DNA of 64,000 nt from Beroe forskalii (taxonomy: Eukaryota; Ctenophora; Nuda; Beroida; Beroidae). The DNA lies in assembly GCA_011033025.1 (NCBI GenBank), contig WFMF01000251.1:186001-250000 (forward strand), read 5' to 3'. The notes beneath the pieces were generated by a model. It saw nothing but the letters and a program-made list of their open reading frames with translations. It did not search any database and was not told the DNA's origin. How positions within the stretch are numbered: position 1 is the first letter of the stretch; the number at the start of each line of letters is the position of its first letter. Positions 47,501 through 57,533 of the stretch are shown here, in pieces. The position numbers and the translations under genes are program-made.

Positions 47501-50500
47501 AATTCAAGGAATATTAATTCGCCGAACAGTTAATTCGTAGCCACCTGTGGCAAAAAAATGGAGGAGTGTAGCCTGAGAGAGAGAGTGAGAGCACAAAAAT
47601 TTTGCACAAAAACTCCGAAACACGCCTTTAAGATCAAGACATTTCTCGGAAATTCTGAAGATGATCTTCAGAATTTCCCAGTATATTAACTCAGCCTGAG
47701 AGGCAGTAAATGAAGTTCATGAGGTGGCTCATTCAAGTGAGGAACATCTGGTTCCAATTCCTTCAATCTTACGAATTATCTGATTGCAATTCAAGGAATA
47801 TTAATTCGCCGAACAGTTAATTCGTAGCCACCTGTGGCAAAAAATGGAGGGAGTGTAGCCTGAGAGAGAGAGTGAGAGCACAAAAAATTTTGCACAAAAA
47901 AACTCCGAAACACGCCTTTAAGATCAAGACATTTCTCGGAAATTCTGAAGATGATCTTCAGAATTTCCCAGTACTATATTAACTCAGCCTGAGAGGCAGT
48001 AAATGAAGTTCATGAGGTGGCTCATTCAAGTGAGAGAAAGTGAGAGCTCCTTTCTCCCTCCACCATCTGGGGCCAGTTGAACTCATTGATATGTTTTGTG
48101 TTATGCTGTAGGTATGTGCCTACTTAGGAGCTTTAAAACCCCCCGAGACACATGACTTGGTCTTATCGCTGCAACTTTGTACCGTGTTTTATATACCTTA
48201 GGAGGTTTATTTATCAAGGTTGTAATTTGGGGATTTTTCAGAAAAATCCCCATTTTTCACCCACCATGAAATTTCGAAATGACGTCATTATCATAAGTTA
48301 ACAAGAGTAATGACTTAAAAATCCCCATATTTTCAACCTACCAAAATTTGAAACACCGAAATTTTATTCCAAATAAATACACCTCCTAAGGTAGATTACA
48401 ATATAGTAGTAGCCCGCTCCTTCCAGCGGCCCCGTTATATTTCGCGTATCATTCCGCCGGATATGCATATTTTCTAGCGCGCAGCAGTACTAAGTGACGT
48501 CATACTCATATGGGCGGCGGATTACTCTTGAACCAAATATAGTCTCTAGTTCTATCAATTACATTAATCTGATGATGCGATATAGCCGATCTAGGTGATA
48601 TCTGGGACGATTCAACGTCCCAAATATGAAGAAAAAGATTCTGCTGTCACATACGAAATAACCAGTCGTATTTTTTTGTTTTTTTTTAAATAATTAATAT
48701 CCTGATGATTGAATGAATATTAACCTCTTGTGATAATTTGAGGTTGATCAGTATGATTAAAGACGTATTCTTGTTCCTGGTGCTCCTTGGGGAATGCTAC
48801 AGTATGTATTGCTACAGTGGCGCAACTAAGAATGGCGTGGGCGAAGTCAGAAAAGCAGTTTGTGATAAATATGTCAAAGAATGTGAAATGTGAGTATAAA
48901 CCGATTTCACGGATAGGGTCGTTCAATAAGAGTCGCAATGTGATTACAATAATTGATGATTACTTTATTTATTCTCTTTCGACTCAATGGTACAAGTACT
49001 AATCTAAACGATGTGACAATAAATTTCGTCGTTCAACGACATCTTCAGGTCTCAAATTTGATCGTATAAAGTAATGTCGTTAAGTTTAAAACTTTCATCC
49101 TGTTTAATCCTGTCTTATCCCGTCTAATCGTGTTTAATCGTGTTTAATCGTGTTTAATCCTGTCTAATCCTGTCTAATCCTGTGTAATCTTGTTTAATCC
49201 TGTCTAATCCTGTTTAATCGTGTTTAATCCTGTCTAATCCTGTTTAATCCTGTCTAATCCCGATTAATCCTGTGTAATCTTGTTTAATCAATTAATCCTG
49301 TCTAATCCTGTCTAATCCTGTCCAATCCTGTTTAATCCTGTCTAATCCTGTCTAATCCTGTTTAATCCTGTTTAACCCTGTCTAATCCTGTCTAATCCTG
49401 TTTAATCCACCGCAGCAACACTATATGGGCAGACTCCTCTGACGGCACTGGACATGTCGTAACGAAGCTGTATAAATGCGGAAGCACCTTGGCAGGTTAC
49501 AAGTGTATTTGATTATCCCGTCACCTGCTCACTCAGAGGCGTAGCCAGGGGGAGGCGACATAGGCGGCCGCCTCCCCCTTTTTGGACAGATGATAAGAAA
49601 CTTTTGTTCATTTCGATAATATGAGCTCGCATTTGAGCCAACAAAATAAAACATTAAACAGGTTTTGAATGTAACTCGCCGCCCCCCTTTTCAGGATCTG
49701 GGTGCCGGTGAGGGTCACATCCACCTCCCATCTCCAGCTGAGGTTAGGCTATATCATTTATAGGGTCACCACCTTCCATCTTCAGCTGACGACGATAATC
49801 ACATGATTTTGTAAAACTCCTGATTTTCAGTTTTATAGTTTATCGTATCATTCAACGTTTTAAACTTACACCCTGTCAGATTACAAGTGTTTGGTAACAG
49901 AGGACACGCAGTGTTGGATGTGCAATTATGGATTGAACCCTGAAAAGGCCTCGGAAAACGGCAAGTGAGCGGGATCCTCAAACGGGGATCTAGTTTCTGT
50001 CACGTGAATTACCTAATAGTATTTCTAGTATTTAGGCAAGGGGTGTTTTTGAGGGACAAGGGTGGGGGTGAGGGTTCTTATTTTGTGAGGCAAAGTAGAG
50101 GAAAGGGTCATAATTTTTTTAAGGTTTTATCCAACCTCAAAGGGTCAGGACTTTCGTGAGATCAAAATATAATTTCGTTAGGAAAAAATTCGGCTTCCTC
50201 AAGGCATCCTTATAGTGGTCGTATCAGTGTGCAGTGAGGAGTATATACCTATGGAAGATATTTACTCATCGATCAAGTTCATTTTCAAGTATTTATGGAT
50301 GAAAATTTGGAAAAGCCTCGGAAAAGGAACAAATAGTCGGATCCTCAAATTATGATCTATATTCTGTCAAGTGAATTCGCTAATGTTCTAGTATTTATGG
50401 AAAAAGTTTTTACGACAAATTAAAAGTTGCTTCTTATTTTGTCGCAAAGTAGAGGAAAATCATAATTTTTTCACAGTTTTATCCAACCTCAAAGATTTGG

Positions 50501-51148
50501 AGATCAACAAAAATAGTCAGATCCTCAAATGATTGATCCTATGAATTAAAATGTAATTGTAACATAAAATATAACAATAAAATGTTATTATACATCAAAA
50601 AGTCGGCCATTTTTACGTATAATTATGGACAAAAATAAATATTTTGGAATCAATGAAAAATAGTTAAGTCGGATTAAGATGTAACAAACCTCAGTGGCAC
50701 TGTGTGTCAAGAAATCGCCCATCCCCCCATGGGCAGGTTTATCAGGTCCCCAGAGGGGGGTGATGTCACTAACAGAACCACACCGGGACACTTTAACCGA
50801 ATGAGCAGCTAGTTGGTAATGGGCCGTAGCGGGACCTGGGTTGTTAAATAACATGTAACTTAGGGCCCAGTTTTTTCATCGATTAACGAATCGTTTATTC
50901 AGAATAATCTCTTTCAAAGAGAATAGTTTTTCAGCTCTAAACGAATATGCCAAGCCCTCTCAGATGTTTCTCTTCATGCCATTTCGTAGAATCATATCTC
51001 CTCATTTCATTTCGTAGACCCGTATCTTACCCTTGTTGTCGACGTAAGGGTCCAGGTAGCTTGAAGGAAGGTTGGGGGTTTCAAGTCGAGGGGAGTTAGA
51101 TAGGAGCTTGTGTTGGGGCGAGATAGAAGCTCGGGTGTTGATCGCCAT
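41522..51148 (-). CDS. tandem PPP-family phosphatase, N-terminal unit catalytically degenerate
   Basis: Nine exons join in phase to 898 codons: 51148-51031, 50835-50690, 45476-45315, 45026-44798, 44621-44257, 44066-43721, 43440-43226, 42945-41989 and 41680-41522. The protein is two copies of the same unit, each a leader (...HSVKVSRCG / HTVNVQRAG...) plus a PP1-like PPP domain. Unit 2 keeps GDFHGN, GDYVDRG, RGNHE, CVHGG and RAHEV, so it should bind two metals and act on phospho-Ser/Thr. Unit 1 keeps GDFHGN and CAHGG but reads GNYVDGG, RGHHE and RADEV, changing the metal-bridging Asp, the catalytic-site Arg, the Asn ligand and a His ligand. Pseudophosphatase is inferred. The two-unit layout makes a fused regulator or substrate platform plausible. 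Intron 2 (45477-50689) is 5.2 kb of satellites. Confidence 0.85.
43095..43210 (-). repeat. dispersed repeat in phosphatase intron (pair of 48955-49080)
   Basis: The reverse complement of this segment matches 48955-49065: both contain gactcaatggtacaagta and a cgacatcttcaggt end. It lies in the intron between phosphatase exons 7 and 8. Confidence 0.7.
44630..44742. mobile_element. MITE in phosphatase intron 4
   Basis: Inverted ends ggtacgaaatttgggga and tccccaaatttcgtgcc bracket about 110 bp that also contains a tttttaaaaaaatccccac hairpin arm and tgtcatcatcat. It is related to the element at 48195-48395 and to part of the receptor introner. Confidence 0.75.
45415..46590 (-). repeat. higher-order repeat: eight copies of a phosphatase exon 3 acceptor module
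   Basis: The real 3' splice site and start of exon 3 (cacctag|gtgtgcgagag through about 70 bp) is followed upstream by seven more copies on the same strand, near 45603, 45761, 45889, 46054, 46189, 46347 and 46514. Successive copies are separated by arrays of a 10-bp unit (ttattaggtg) with 11, 8, 5, 9, 6, 8 and 9 repeats. Copies 2-7 are nearly identical, indicating recent amplification. The outermost copy has several substitutions (ctctaattgggtgt). Confidence 0.95.
46591..47020. other. unassigned sequence between arrays
   Basis: This begins with an acttacttacttact tract after the last higher-order unit. Frames on both strands between 46582 and 46902 lack recognisable domains. The segment from about 46620 to 46690 may be the end of a dispersed repeat. 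Confidence 0.4.
47025..48040. repeat. satellite, unit about 288 bp, 3.5 copies
   Basis: Three full units and one partial unit start near 47025, 47312, 47600 and 47888 and are nearly identical. Each contains a perfect inverted repeat, ggaaattctgaag then cttcagaatttcc with a 5-bp loop. Small indels distinguish the units, mostly in A-runs. Confidence 0.95.
48195..48400. mobile_element. MITE with ccttaggaggt(g/t)tattta ends
   Basis: Inverted ends ccttaggaggtttattta and taaatacacctcctaagg bracket about 200 bp containing an internal ggggatttttcagaaa/aatcccc hairpin and gacgtcattatcat. Related sequence lies at 27783-27900 and 44630-44742. Confidence 0.85.
48753..49513 (+). CDS. possible small secreted peptide, nested in phosphatase intron
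   Basis: A candidate first exon at 48753-48801 encodes a signal-like N-terminus (MIKDVFLFLVLLGECY) and ends at a|gtatgt. After an intron filled by a ctaatcctgt array, an acceptor at 49411-49415 leads into an open stretch. In one frame it reads NTIWADSSDGTGHVV through YKCGSTLAGYKCI and then a stop. The canonical splice gives a different frame with a stop after about 15 codons, so the Cys-containing reading would need a one-base correction or another junction. It is antisense to, and inside, the 5.2 kb phosphatase intron. No family is recognised. Confidence 0.3.
48955..49095 (+). repeat. dispersed repeat (pair of 43095-43210; part shared with 10640)
   Basis: It contains gactcaatggtacaagta, cgacatcttcaggt and ctcaaatttgatcgtataaa in this order. 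The first part matches the inverted copy at 43095-43210 and the last part matches 10640-10683. Confidence 0.7.
49095..49410. repeat. short-unit array ctaatcctgt (10 bp)
   Basis: About thirty diverged copies of a tttaatcctg/tctaatcctg decamer. It lies in the putative intron of the small peptide gene and inside the large phosphatase intron. Confidence 0.95.
49548..49697 (+). repeat. dispersed element, copy B (pair of 5535-5735)
   Basis: It starts with ggcgtagccagggggaggcg and ends near cgccgcccccctttt. Its reverse complement is at 5535-5735. It probably represents a short non-autonomous transposon. Confidence 0.75.
49698..50689. other. remainder of large phosphatase intron
   Basis: Mostly noncoding, with two partly similar blocks around 49930-50160 and 50300-50520 (aaaagcctcggaaaa... 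and tttatccaacctcaaag). A Cys-rich minus-strand frame at 49799-49966 (SIHNCTSNTACPLLPNTCNLTGC) follows a possible acceptor, but no partner exon was found. Confidence 0.4.
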
Positions 51149-51179
51149 TGCCTCTGTGAAATATTATAAAGCATGGCTG

Positions 51180-51610
51180 AAGACATTGTGAAATATATTC
51201 TCATGATTTCATGAATTATTGTCATGAGTTATTTTATGAATTATATGATTTCTCTTTTAACAAAGATTAAATGTGTTTTTTCATGTTACAGTTGAAAATG
51301 ACTCGTTTCTGATTTCATGAATTATTGTCATGAGTTATGTTATGAATTGACTTCTTTTCTAACAAAGATTGAATGTGATTTTTCATCTTACAGTTGAAAT
51401 TGACTGTTCTTTCGATATCATGAATTATTGCCATGAGTTATGTTATGAATTGACGTCTTTTCTAACAAAGATTAAATGTGTTTTTTCATCTTACAGTTGA
51501 AATTGACTCATTTTTGATTTCATGAATTATTTTATCAATTATTTTATCAATTATGTTTTCTTTGTTTACTAAGAATTAATGAGTTTTTCCTCTTACACTT
51601 ACGATTGAAA
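51180..51610. repeat. tandem repeat, unit about 105-120 bp, 3-4 copies
   Basis: Copies share tttcatgaattattgtcatg, cttttctaacaaagatt and cttacagttgaaattgac. It lies between the phosphatase start and the 3' end of the PH-domain gene. Confidence 0.8.
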
Positions 51611-51643
51611 TTGACCCATTTTTGGCATAACTTGCAGAAAATT

Positions 51644-54600
51644 TCAGGTGGGCTTCCTCAATAACATAAAATTGAAAACGTCTGTACCCATTCTCTTGCT
51701 TTCAAGTTTAGCAGCTTCAATAAGTTGGTTGGGTCTGACTTCAACCTCCTGTTGGGGGTCAAAACGCATCCAATCCTGTAACCGCGCATCAGCTCCTGAA
51801 ATCGAGAAAATTATTGATTTTTAAAAATGCGTCACGTAATTTATTACCTGAATTAACATTTTGGGAGGATTCTGATTTCACGAACTTGCCAGTGTACGAT
51901 GGTTGTTTCGTTACCCATCGATCGATTGGAAAACTCGATCAGTTTGATGGACGACGATGCAGGTGCATAATATCGACGGCGTATTACTTCACCCACAGGT
52001 CCATTTGGCATTGGCCAAAAAGCGCACGAGTTGACTGAAAACTCTTTCGCTGATTGGTCAATGTCTTCACGATTTCGCGATTCTATGGGTGAGTCAATAT
52101 GCTACCGAGTAAATGTGTTCTCACGTTGTGATGCTACTTTCTGGCAAGTTTCCAACGCTACAGTACCTCGTCTGCCACCACTGTAAAGCTGATCTGTAAC
52201 AATAGTCAGGGAGTCATTTTCTAAAGATATAAGCTGGTGGAGTCAATTACTGACTATTTCACACAAACAATAGTCAGGGGGTCATTTTATAAAAATATCA
52301 GAGTGTTGGAGTCAATTACTGACTATTTCACATTTATTTTAAAATAAGATTATTTTTACAATTATTGACCAATTTACACTTTTGTGATGAGAACATTTTA
52401 ATCAGATTTTCCTGCAGATTCTGCCGGATCAACCATAATTAGCGGCATGGATTGAGAGAAACTAAAGTGGATCAGAAACGACTACAACGAGATAGATTCT
52501 AAGTATGATCGAGAAACCGTTCTCATGACTAAGTGAGCCATGGGGCAAGATATATCGATATCTTTTCTGGGGCTGGGCTTCGAAAATCTTCTCTTTCATA
52601 TTCTGAATATCGAGTTCCTTGGACCTGATCTGTTCCGATCTAGTTTCACATCTGCATAGGTGAGTGAGTGGGTGAGTGAGTGGGTGAGGAGTGGGTGAGT
52701 GAGTGAGTGTATGCGTATTGCGGGAGCTATTCAATAATCCAGTGAGTGAATGAGTGAGTGAGTTACTAAGCGACTTAGTGTGTGACTATTAAGTCACTGG
52801 ATGGCTGAGTAATTGAGTGAGAGATTGAGTAATTTTAAGTAGAAACTCACTGGCTTGTTTGCTTAAACAGTTCGTGATGGATTAATTCGTGATCAGTACT
52901 TCTATTTTCCAAGTCGGTGTTCAATTCTTCCACTTTGCGTTTTATAGCCTGTAAATTGGATATAAATTAGACCATCAAAAACTCTTCAATATGGAAAATG
53001 AACACTAATTAAGCAATATTTTTTAATGAACCAGCGCCACGATTACATTCATTTTCATTCTTAGTTCAGATAGTAAGTGACTCACAGATACAGATTATTT
53101 AGTTTGATTGAACAAATCAAAATTTAATTTAAATTCATTTCAAGAAAATCATTTTAAAATGATTTTTGAGGCGTTTTCTTACCTGGAGAGCGTCGCAACC
53201 CATTTCCTCCACCATATCATTCAGTTCATCGCAGTAGTGGTTGTCCACTGTCTCTTTCGTATCCTGGGACAAAATATACTCAATTAGTTTGTCTACAAAC
53301 AGTCTACAGATTGTCTATTTTTCCATTTACAAGGTCCGACAATTAACCTCAAAGTGCCACGTTTGACCTCATAACCTCAAAGTGCCACGTTTGACCTCAT
53401 ACTGCGAGAATTATATGATGAAAGTTTACGTCGTATCCAGACTCTTTGAGATGAATAAATCTAATTACTCAATGAGAAGAAATATCGTGGCTCGAAAAGA
53501 AATGTCGTAGCCTGATAGTATTTTCCATACCCTGAGATGAAGTTTTGTAGCATGTGATGAAGTGTCGTAGCTGGGAATGAATTCTCGTAGCTTATGGTGA
53601 TCTGTTGTGTCCTGAGATGAAGTGTCGTAGCATAAGATAAAGTGTCGATGCTTAATCAATTGCCGTATCTATAGGTAGATAAGTGTACTTGGTAGTTGAA
53701 AATCAATTGTTTCTGAGGCCATGTCGCACTTTGAGGTCAATTGTCGGACCTATTAGGGAGGTAAATTGTCGTAAGGTGAAAATTCGGGCACCCGTAATCC
53801 GACAGCAAAAACCCACTAAAACCCACTGAAAACCCACTCTCAAACTCACCTAAAACCCACTGAAACCCACTTAAAACCCACTGAAAACCCACTGAAAACC
53901 CATTTAAAACCCACTGAAAACCCACTTTCGTGTCCGATCCAACGCGGTTGATATCTCCGAGTCCCACCATGGTCTGGGACCTCCGTACCATGTGGAGCCA
54001 GTTTTTACACATCACATCGGAGGGGAAGAGAAGAATCACGTTCCGGGTACCCTGTCGAGAAGTGTGACGTCATTAGGGAATTTATGACGTCATTTTGATG
54101 AGTCAAATTAGGGAATTTATGACGTCATTTTAAAGAAATTTTAAGATTGAGAGTGTGGATTTGATGACTTGAATATCATGATTTCGGGTCGCATTTTTGG
54201 ACATGAACCGTTAAAAATGAACAGCTTCATTTTTTGCTTGATACATGTATGATACATGTATACTTTTTTTTTGGAACAACGAATGTCAATATTTTTCCAG
54301 AACTTACGAGTCCAGGAATGTTAGTGATCAGAAGGAGCCTATCACTTCCCTTGTCCTCTTTTGTACACTGTAGATCAGGCATCTGAAATTGTAAGGGTTT
54401 CATTAAAAAATTAAAAGATTTTCGCTATTACTGGCTTCATAGAACTTAATGAAAATTACAAAAAAGCATTCAATTTTTGAAACGTCTTGAGTAAATAAAT
54501 GATTGATATGTAAGATTTAAAACATTTCGTATCATTAAAAACAATTCAGGCATCTCCTCGGGAATGGGTTTGATCACCATTTCCGCTACTCCCAAATCAT

Positions 54601-55111
54601 ACACCCCTATCGGCTCCTTCGTCTCAGCACCCTTGTTCTCTGTAATATGATTTGATGAATAGTAATGAGCAAAAGCTATATTGTAATCCAGCTTTCGTGT
54701 GTTTTTTTTGAATAGGTAATTGCTGGCGATAAATTCAAAAATATATAAATAAATCTAAAAAACAACAGAAACTTTAAACTGTGTTTACTTTCTGCAGCAT
54801 CGTCCTCAGGCTGGTAGTAGAGTCGCAGTAGACAGTCCTCCAGACGGAACGTTGCCTGGCAACGGACTGCCCCAGTGTTCAGCTTATCCGCAAAATCTGT
54901 GGAGTTTAAAGATATTTCCATGTGTTTGGAAACGGAAAAAAAGATATATCCTTGTGCTTGGAAACAAAAAATTCGGGGTTTCCATCGATAAATCGTAAGA
55001 ATTACCCGTCGGCCGAAGTGTAAAAATGCTACCTTTAGATTGATTGTAGAAGCCATTGAAGTAGTGGACTTCCAGCTTCAGTTCCTTCACTGTAATGCTT
55101 TGTCGAGCCAT
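51644..55111 (-). CDS. PH-domain plus coiled-coil protein
   Basis: Nine exons give a 308-residue protein: 55111-55033, 54896-54789, 54639 to about 54554, 54382-54308, 54051-53926, 53263-53183, 52948-52851, 52651-52530 and 51795-51644. The first half resembles a pleckstrin-homology fold, with a strand-like start (ATFRLEDCLLRLYYQ) and DRLLLITNIPGL. After GTRNVILLF comes a closing helix with Trp (CKNWLHMVRRSQ). The second half is charged coiled coil (IKRKVEELNTDLENR, IRSKELDIQNMKEKIF). PH modules bind phosphoinositides or proteins; the family was not recognised. Two joints are odd. The third intron has no GT at the expected donor but is flanked by an exact ATGCCTGA repeat. The donor after 52530 (a|gtcatg) is weak; reading through instead gives a stop at 52462. 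Confidence 0.65.
52640..52770. repeat. simple repeat (gtgagtgagtgg)
   Basis: A tetranucleotide-like gagt/gggt tract lies immediately 3' on + of a PH-gene acceptor, inside the intron between its seventh and eighth exons. Confidence 0.85.
53340..53760. repeat. degenerate repeats in PH-gene intron
   Basis: Two tandem copies of ctcaaagtgccacgtttgac at 53350-53400 are followed by a looser array of atgaagtgtcgtagc-like units from 53480 to 53660. It is noncoding. Confidence 0.65.
53795..53926 (-). repeat. 13-bp array gtgggttttcagt starting at a splice donor
   Basis: On the coding strand the PH-gene donor acgaaa|gtgggt opens directly into about ten units of gtgggttttcagt. Every unit carries both a donor-like GTGGGT and an acceptor-like TTTTCAG. 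Confidence 0.85.
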
Positions 55112-55826
55112 GCTAGAACAACATGAGATTAATAAATAGGATAAAATAATAAGTTATGAGATAATATATTGAATGATAAGGGGAATTTCTTCAAAAATTG
55201 GGAAATCTTAATCCAACGGATCTCGAGTCAAGGAAATAAAGCAAGCACGAAATTAAAATATAAATTTTTTGTACAATTTTTAGATAAGATATTCTACGAC
55301 ATACAAACATCTTCAGTAATAAGATACGCACATAAAATCACATCCTAACTTCTTCCATATCGTAAAAGAGATAAAAGCATAAAAACAAATAATATGGGTT
55401 TAATCTCGGGAGAAAAATGGAAGTGCAGTTTATTCACATTTTTGAGAAACGAGATTTTTAGACATAAGGAATCTAAAAAAGTGATCAGGAAAGTTTGTCA
55501 TTTATCCATGGAATATGAAATTTACCAACAATTTGAGGCTAAGTCTTCGAGACAAGCCTTTTAAATTTAACTCTCCGAGACCAGCCTTTTAAAGATTGAG
55601 ACATCGCTGAAACCAATTTGAGGCAAAGTTACATCAGTCTATTTAAAGTTGCAGCTTAGCAACGATCCCGTTCATCTCATAAACCTTCTACAGCAAACTG
55701 AGGCAATTGCTGAGACACAGTTGAGACACAGTTGAGACGTTGCTGAGACTACTTGAGACGCATTAAGACATTACTGAGACTACTTGAGACATTATTGAGA
55801 CGCAGTTGAGACATTACTGAGACGTC
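55112..55826. other. intergenic with ttgagac repeats
   Basis: AT-rich with no gene seen. From about 55680 to 55826 it is built of ctgagacacagttgagac-like repeats that run up to the stop codon of the WD40 gene. Confidence 0.6.
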
Positions 55827-57533
55827 TCACATCATCCTATTGTAGGGTTTATAAGAGTTCCAGATACAGATGCTACCATCCCACGAACTACTAATGTACT
55901 GGGACCTCTCCGGAACATGTAGCAATCCCCGAACTGAGTCTCGGTGTCCAGAGTGGGTTGAGAGACGTTTCATTGTGCCACTCTCGTAAACCCTGGAAAA
56001 GCGGGAGTTTGGGGCTGCAAGGAATTGTAGGCCAGGGCGTCACATTAGAATGAATTGACTACTCCAAAGTCTTATCTGCTGGGGCTGCAAGGGGTTTTGG
56101 CCCTTTAATATGGGCACGTAGGGGGTCAGTAGGGGGACAGTATGGGGTCACCAGGGGGACAGTAGGGGTCAGTAGGGGGTCAGCAGAGGGTTATTGGTAT
56201 ACTTCCATACGACTAAGAATTATAATTACCTGATTACATCCTGTAAACCGACAATCACGGCACCGTTCAGAACGTCACACGTCAGCGCAGTTATAGGACA
56301 CTGAAATCATGTAAGAAAAATTAGAAAAGATGAACCGAGGAGAAATTGGGAAAACACAATTTAGATTCGTAATTAAAGAACGAAGGTAAATTTGGGCCAT
56401 ATCAGATGGCCTCCAAGCGCCCCAACATATCTTTCCTAGAAACGACCGGTTAACCGAACCGAAACCGAAATACCGGATAGCCGGCGCTTTTAGCCAACCG
56501 AAACCGTAACCGGATTCATTGTGAAATGGTAACCGGTCGTTTGGTACTCTTTCCCTGACCTACGTCCATAGACCATAACTATCCTCAGATAACAGGACAG
56601 CGGTCGATATGCCGACATTAGATTCCTCACATTAGTATGAATTATACACATCTGGTGTATAAAAAAGTCACTTTTTGGTCCATATGCCGACAAGTAAATC
56701 AGAACTGTAATCCATCGAATGGTATATCTAACCTGGGTGTCAACGACTGCCGTTACTATCCTCAAATAGTCCCCCTGTTCCAGAGTCCAGGTCCTCAGAG
56801 TACAATCATCACTGCCGCTCACCCAGGCCCGGGCTACACTGTTCCAGATAACGTGCGAAACTTCGCTTTCATGACCTGCGCGAGATATTTCCTTGTGTTT
56901 GAGTTTTAATAAAAAATCATCCTGATTGAAATTCAGAAAATCCACCGACACACTTGGATTTTGTCTGACGTCGCGCGCGGGGCGCGCGCGCGAGGGGGTC
57001 AGGCAACGCCTGACAACTTGGATTTAGGGAAAAATCTGTGTAAAAATGTATCAATGTATTATTTAACGTTGAAAATACCAATCACCTTGTAAAACATGGA
57101 GAAGTTGCCAGTTGTTGGGTTGAGTTGTAAACTTCCGAATGTAGATAAGCTTATCAGCGGATGAGTAGGCGAACTCTTGTCTATCATTGGCGTAGGCAAT
57201 GTCTGTTATTGCTTCTTCTGACGCTACCTGGTGCAAAGTTTTAAATTTTCAAAGGAGAAATTTAGGGGTGGTTTTGAAGAGGAAATCACAAATATTTTAT
57301 TTGTTTTTCACTTATTTTCTTCCAGAAAACTGGTACGGTTTCCATGATCAAGGGTAGCTAAAACAGTGTTCTGAAAATGTAAAACGAAATGAAAACCTCG
57401 CAGCCTGCCGAGTTAATGTAGGTCCCCACTAAGGTTCCAAACCGTAGGTCCCACATACACAACCGTCTGTCAGCCCCACAACTCAGTAGGTAGGTTGTTT
57501 GGAGCTGTTTCGGGTGTGACACCAGCGCTAGTC
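55827..57533 (-). CDS. WD40-repeat protein, 3' portion
   Basis: Five exons join in phase: 57533-57397, 57227-57086, 56875-56733, 56300-56230 and 55992-55827. They encode about 219 residues of beta-propeller. WD-type signatures include LCMWDLRFGTLVG, GHESEVSHVIWN with SGSDDCTLRTWTLE, and a last repeat GHRDSVRGLL to SSSWDGSICIWNSYKP near the C-terminus. The first exon starts in phase 1, so one or more upstream exons are missing; none was found between 57534 and the window end. WD40 propellers are interaction platforms. No particular complex is indicated. The third intron holds a MITE and the fourth a G-rich minisatellite. Confidence 0.8.
56100..56190. repeat. minisatellite agggggtcagtaggggg in WD40-gene intron
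   Basis: Tandem 10-12 bp units of the same family as the array at 28870-29046, here in the opposite sense relative to the host gene. Confidence 0.8.
56440..56540. mobile_element. MITE with aaacgaccggttaacc ends
   Basis: About 100 bp with inverted ends aaacgaccggttaacc and ggtaaccggtcgttt and an internally repeated ccgaaaccg motif. It sits in a WD40-gene intron. Related sequence is in NWD1-like intron 5 and near 31160. Confidence 0.8.

Noticed and set aside
47025-48040. CRISPR-like array
   Set aside because: Units are about 288 bp and contiguous with no unique spacers; this is satellite DNA in an animal genome.
49799-49981. Cys-rich minus-strand frame as a secreted peptide
   Set aside because: A possible acceptor precedes it, but no signal-peptide exon or valid downstream exon was found.
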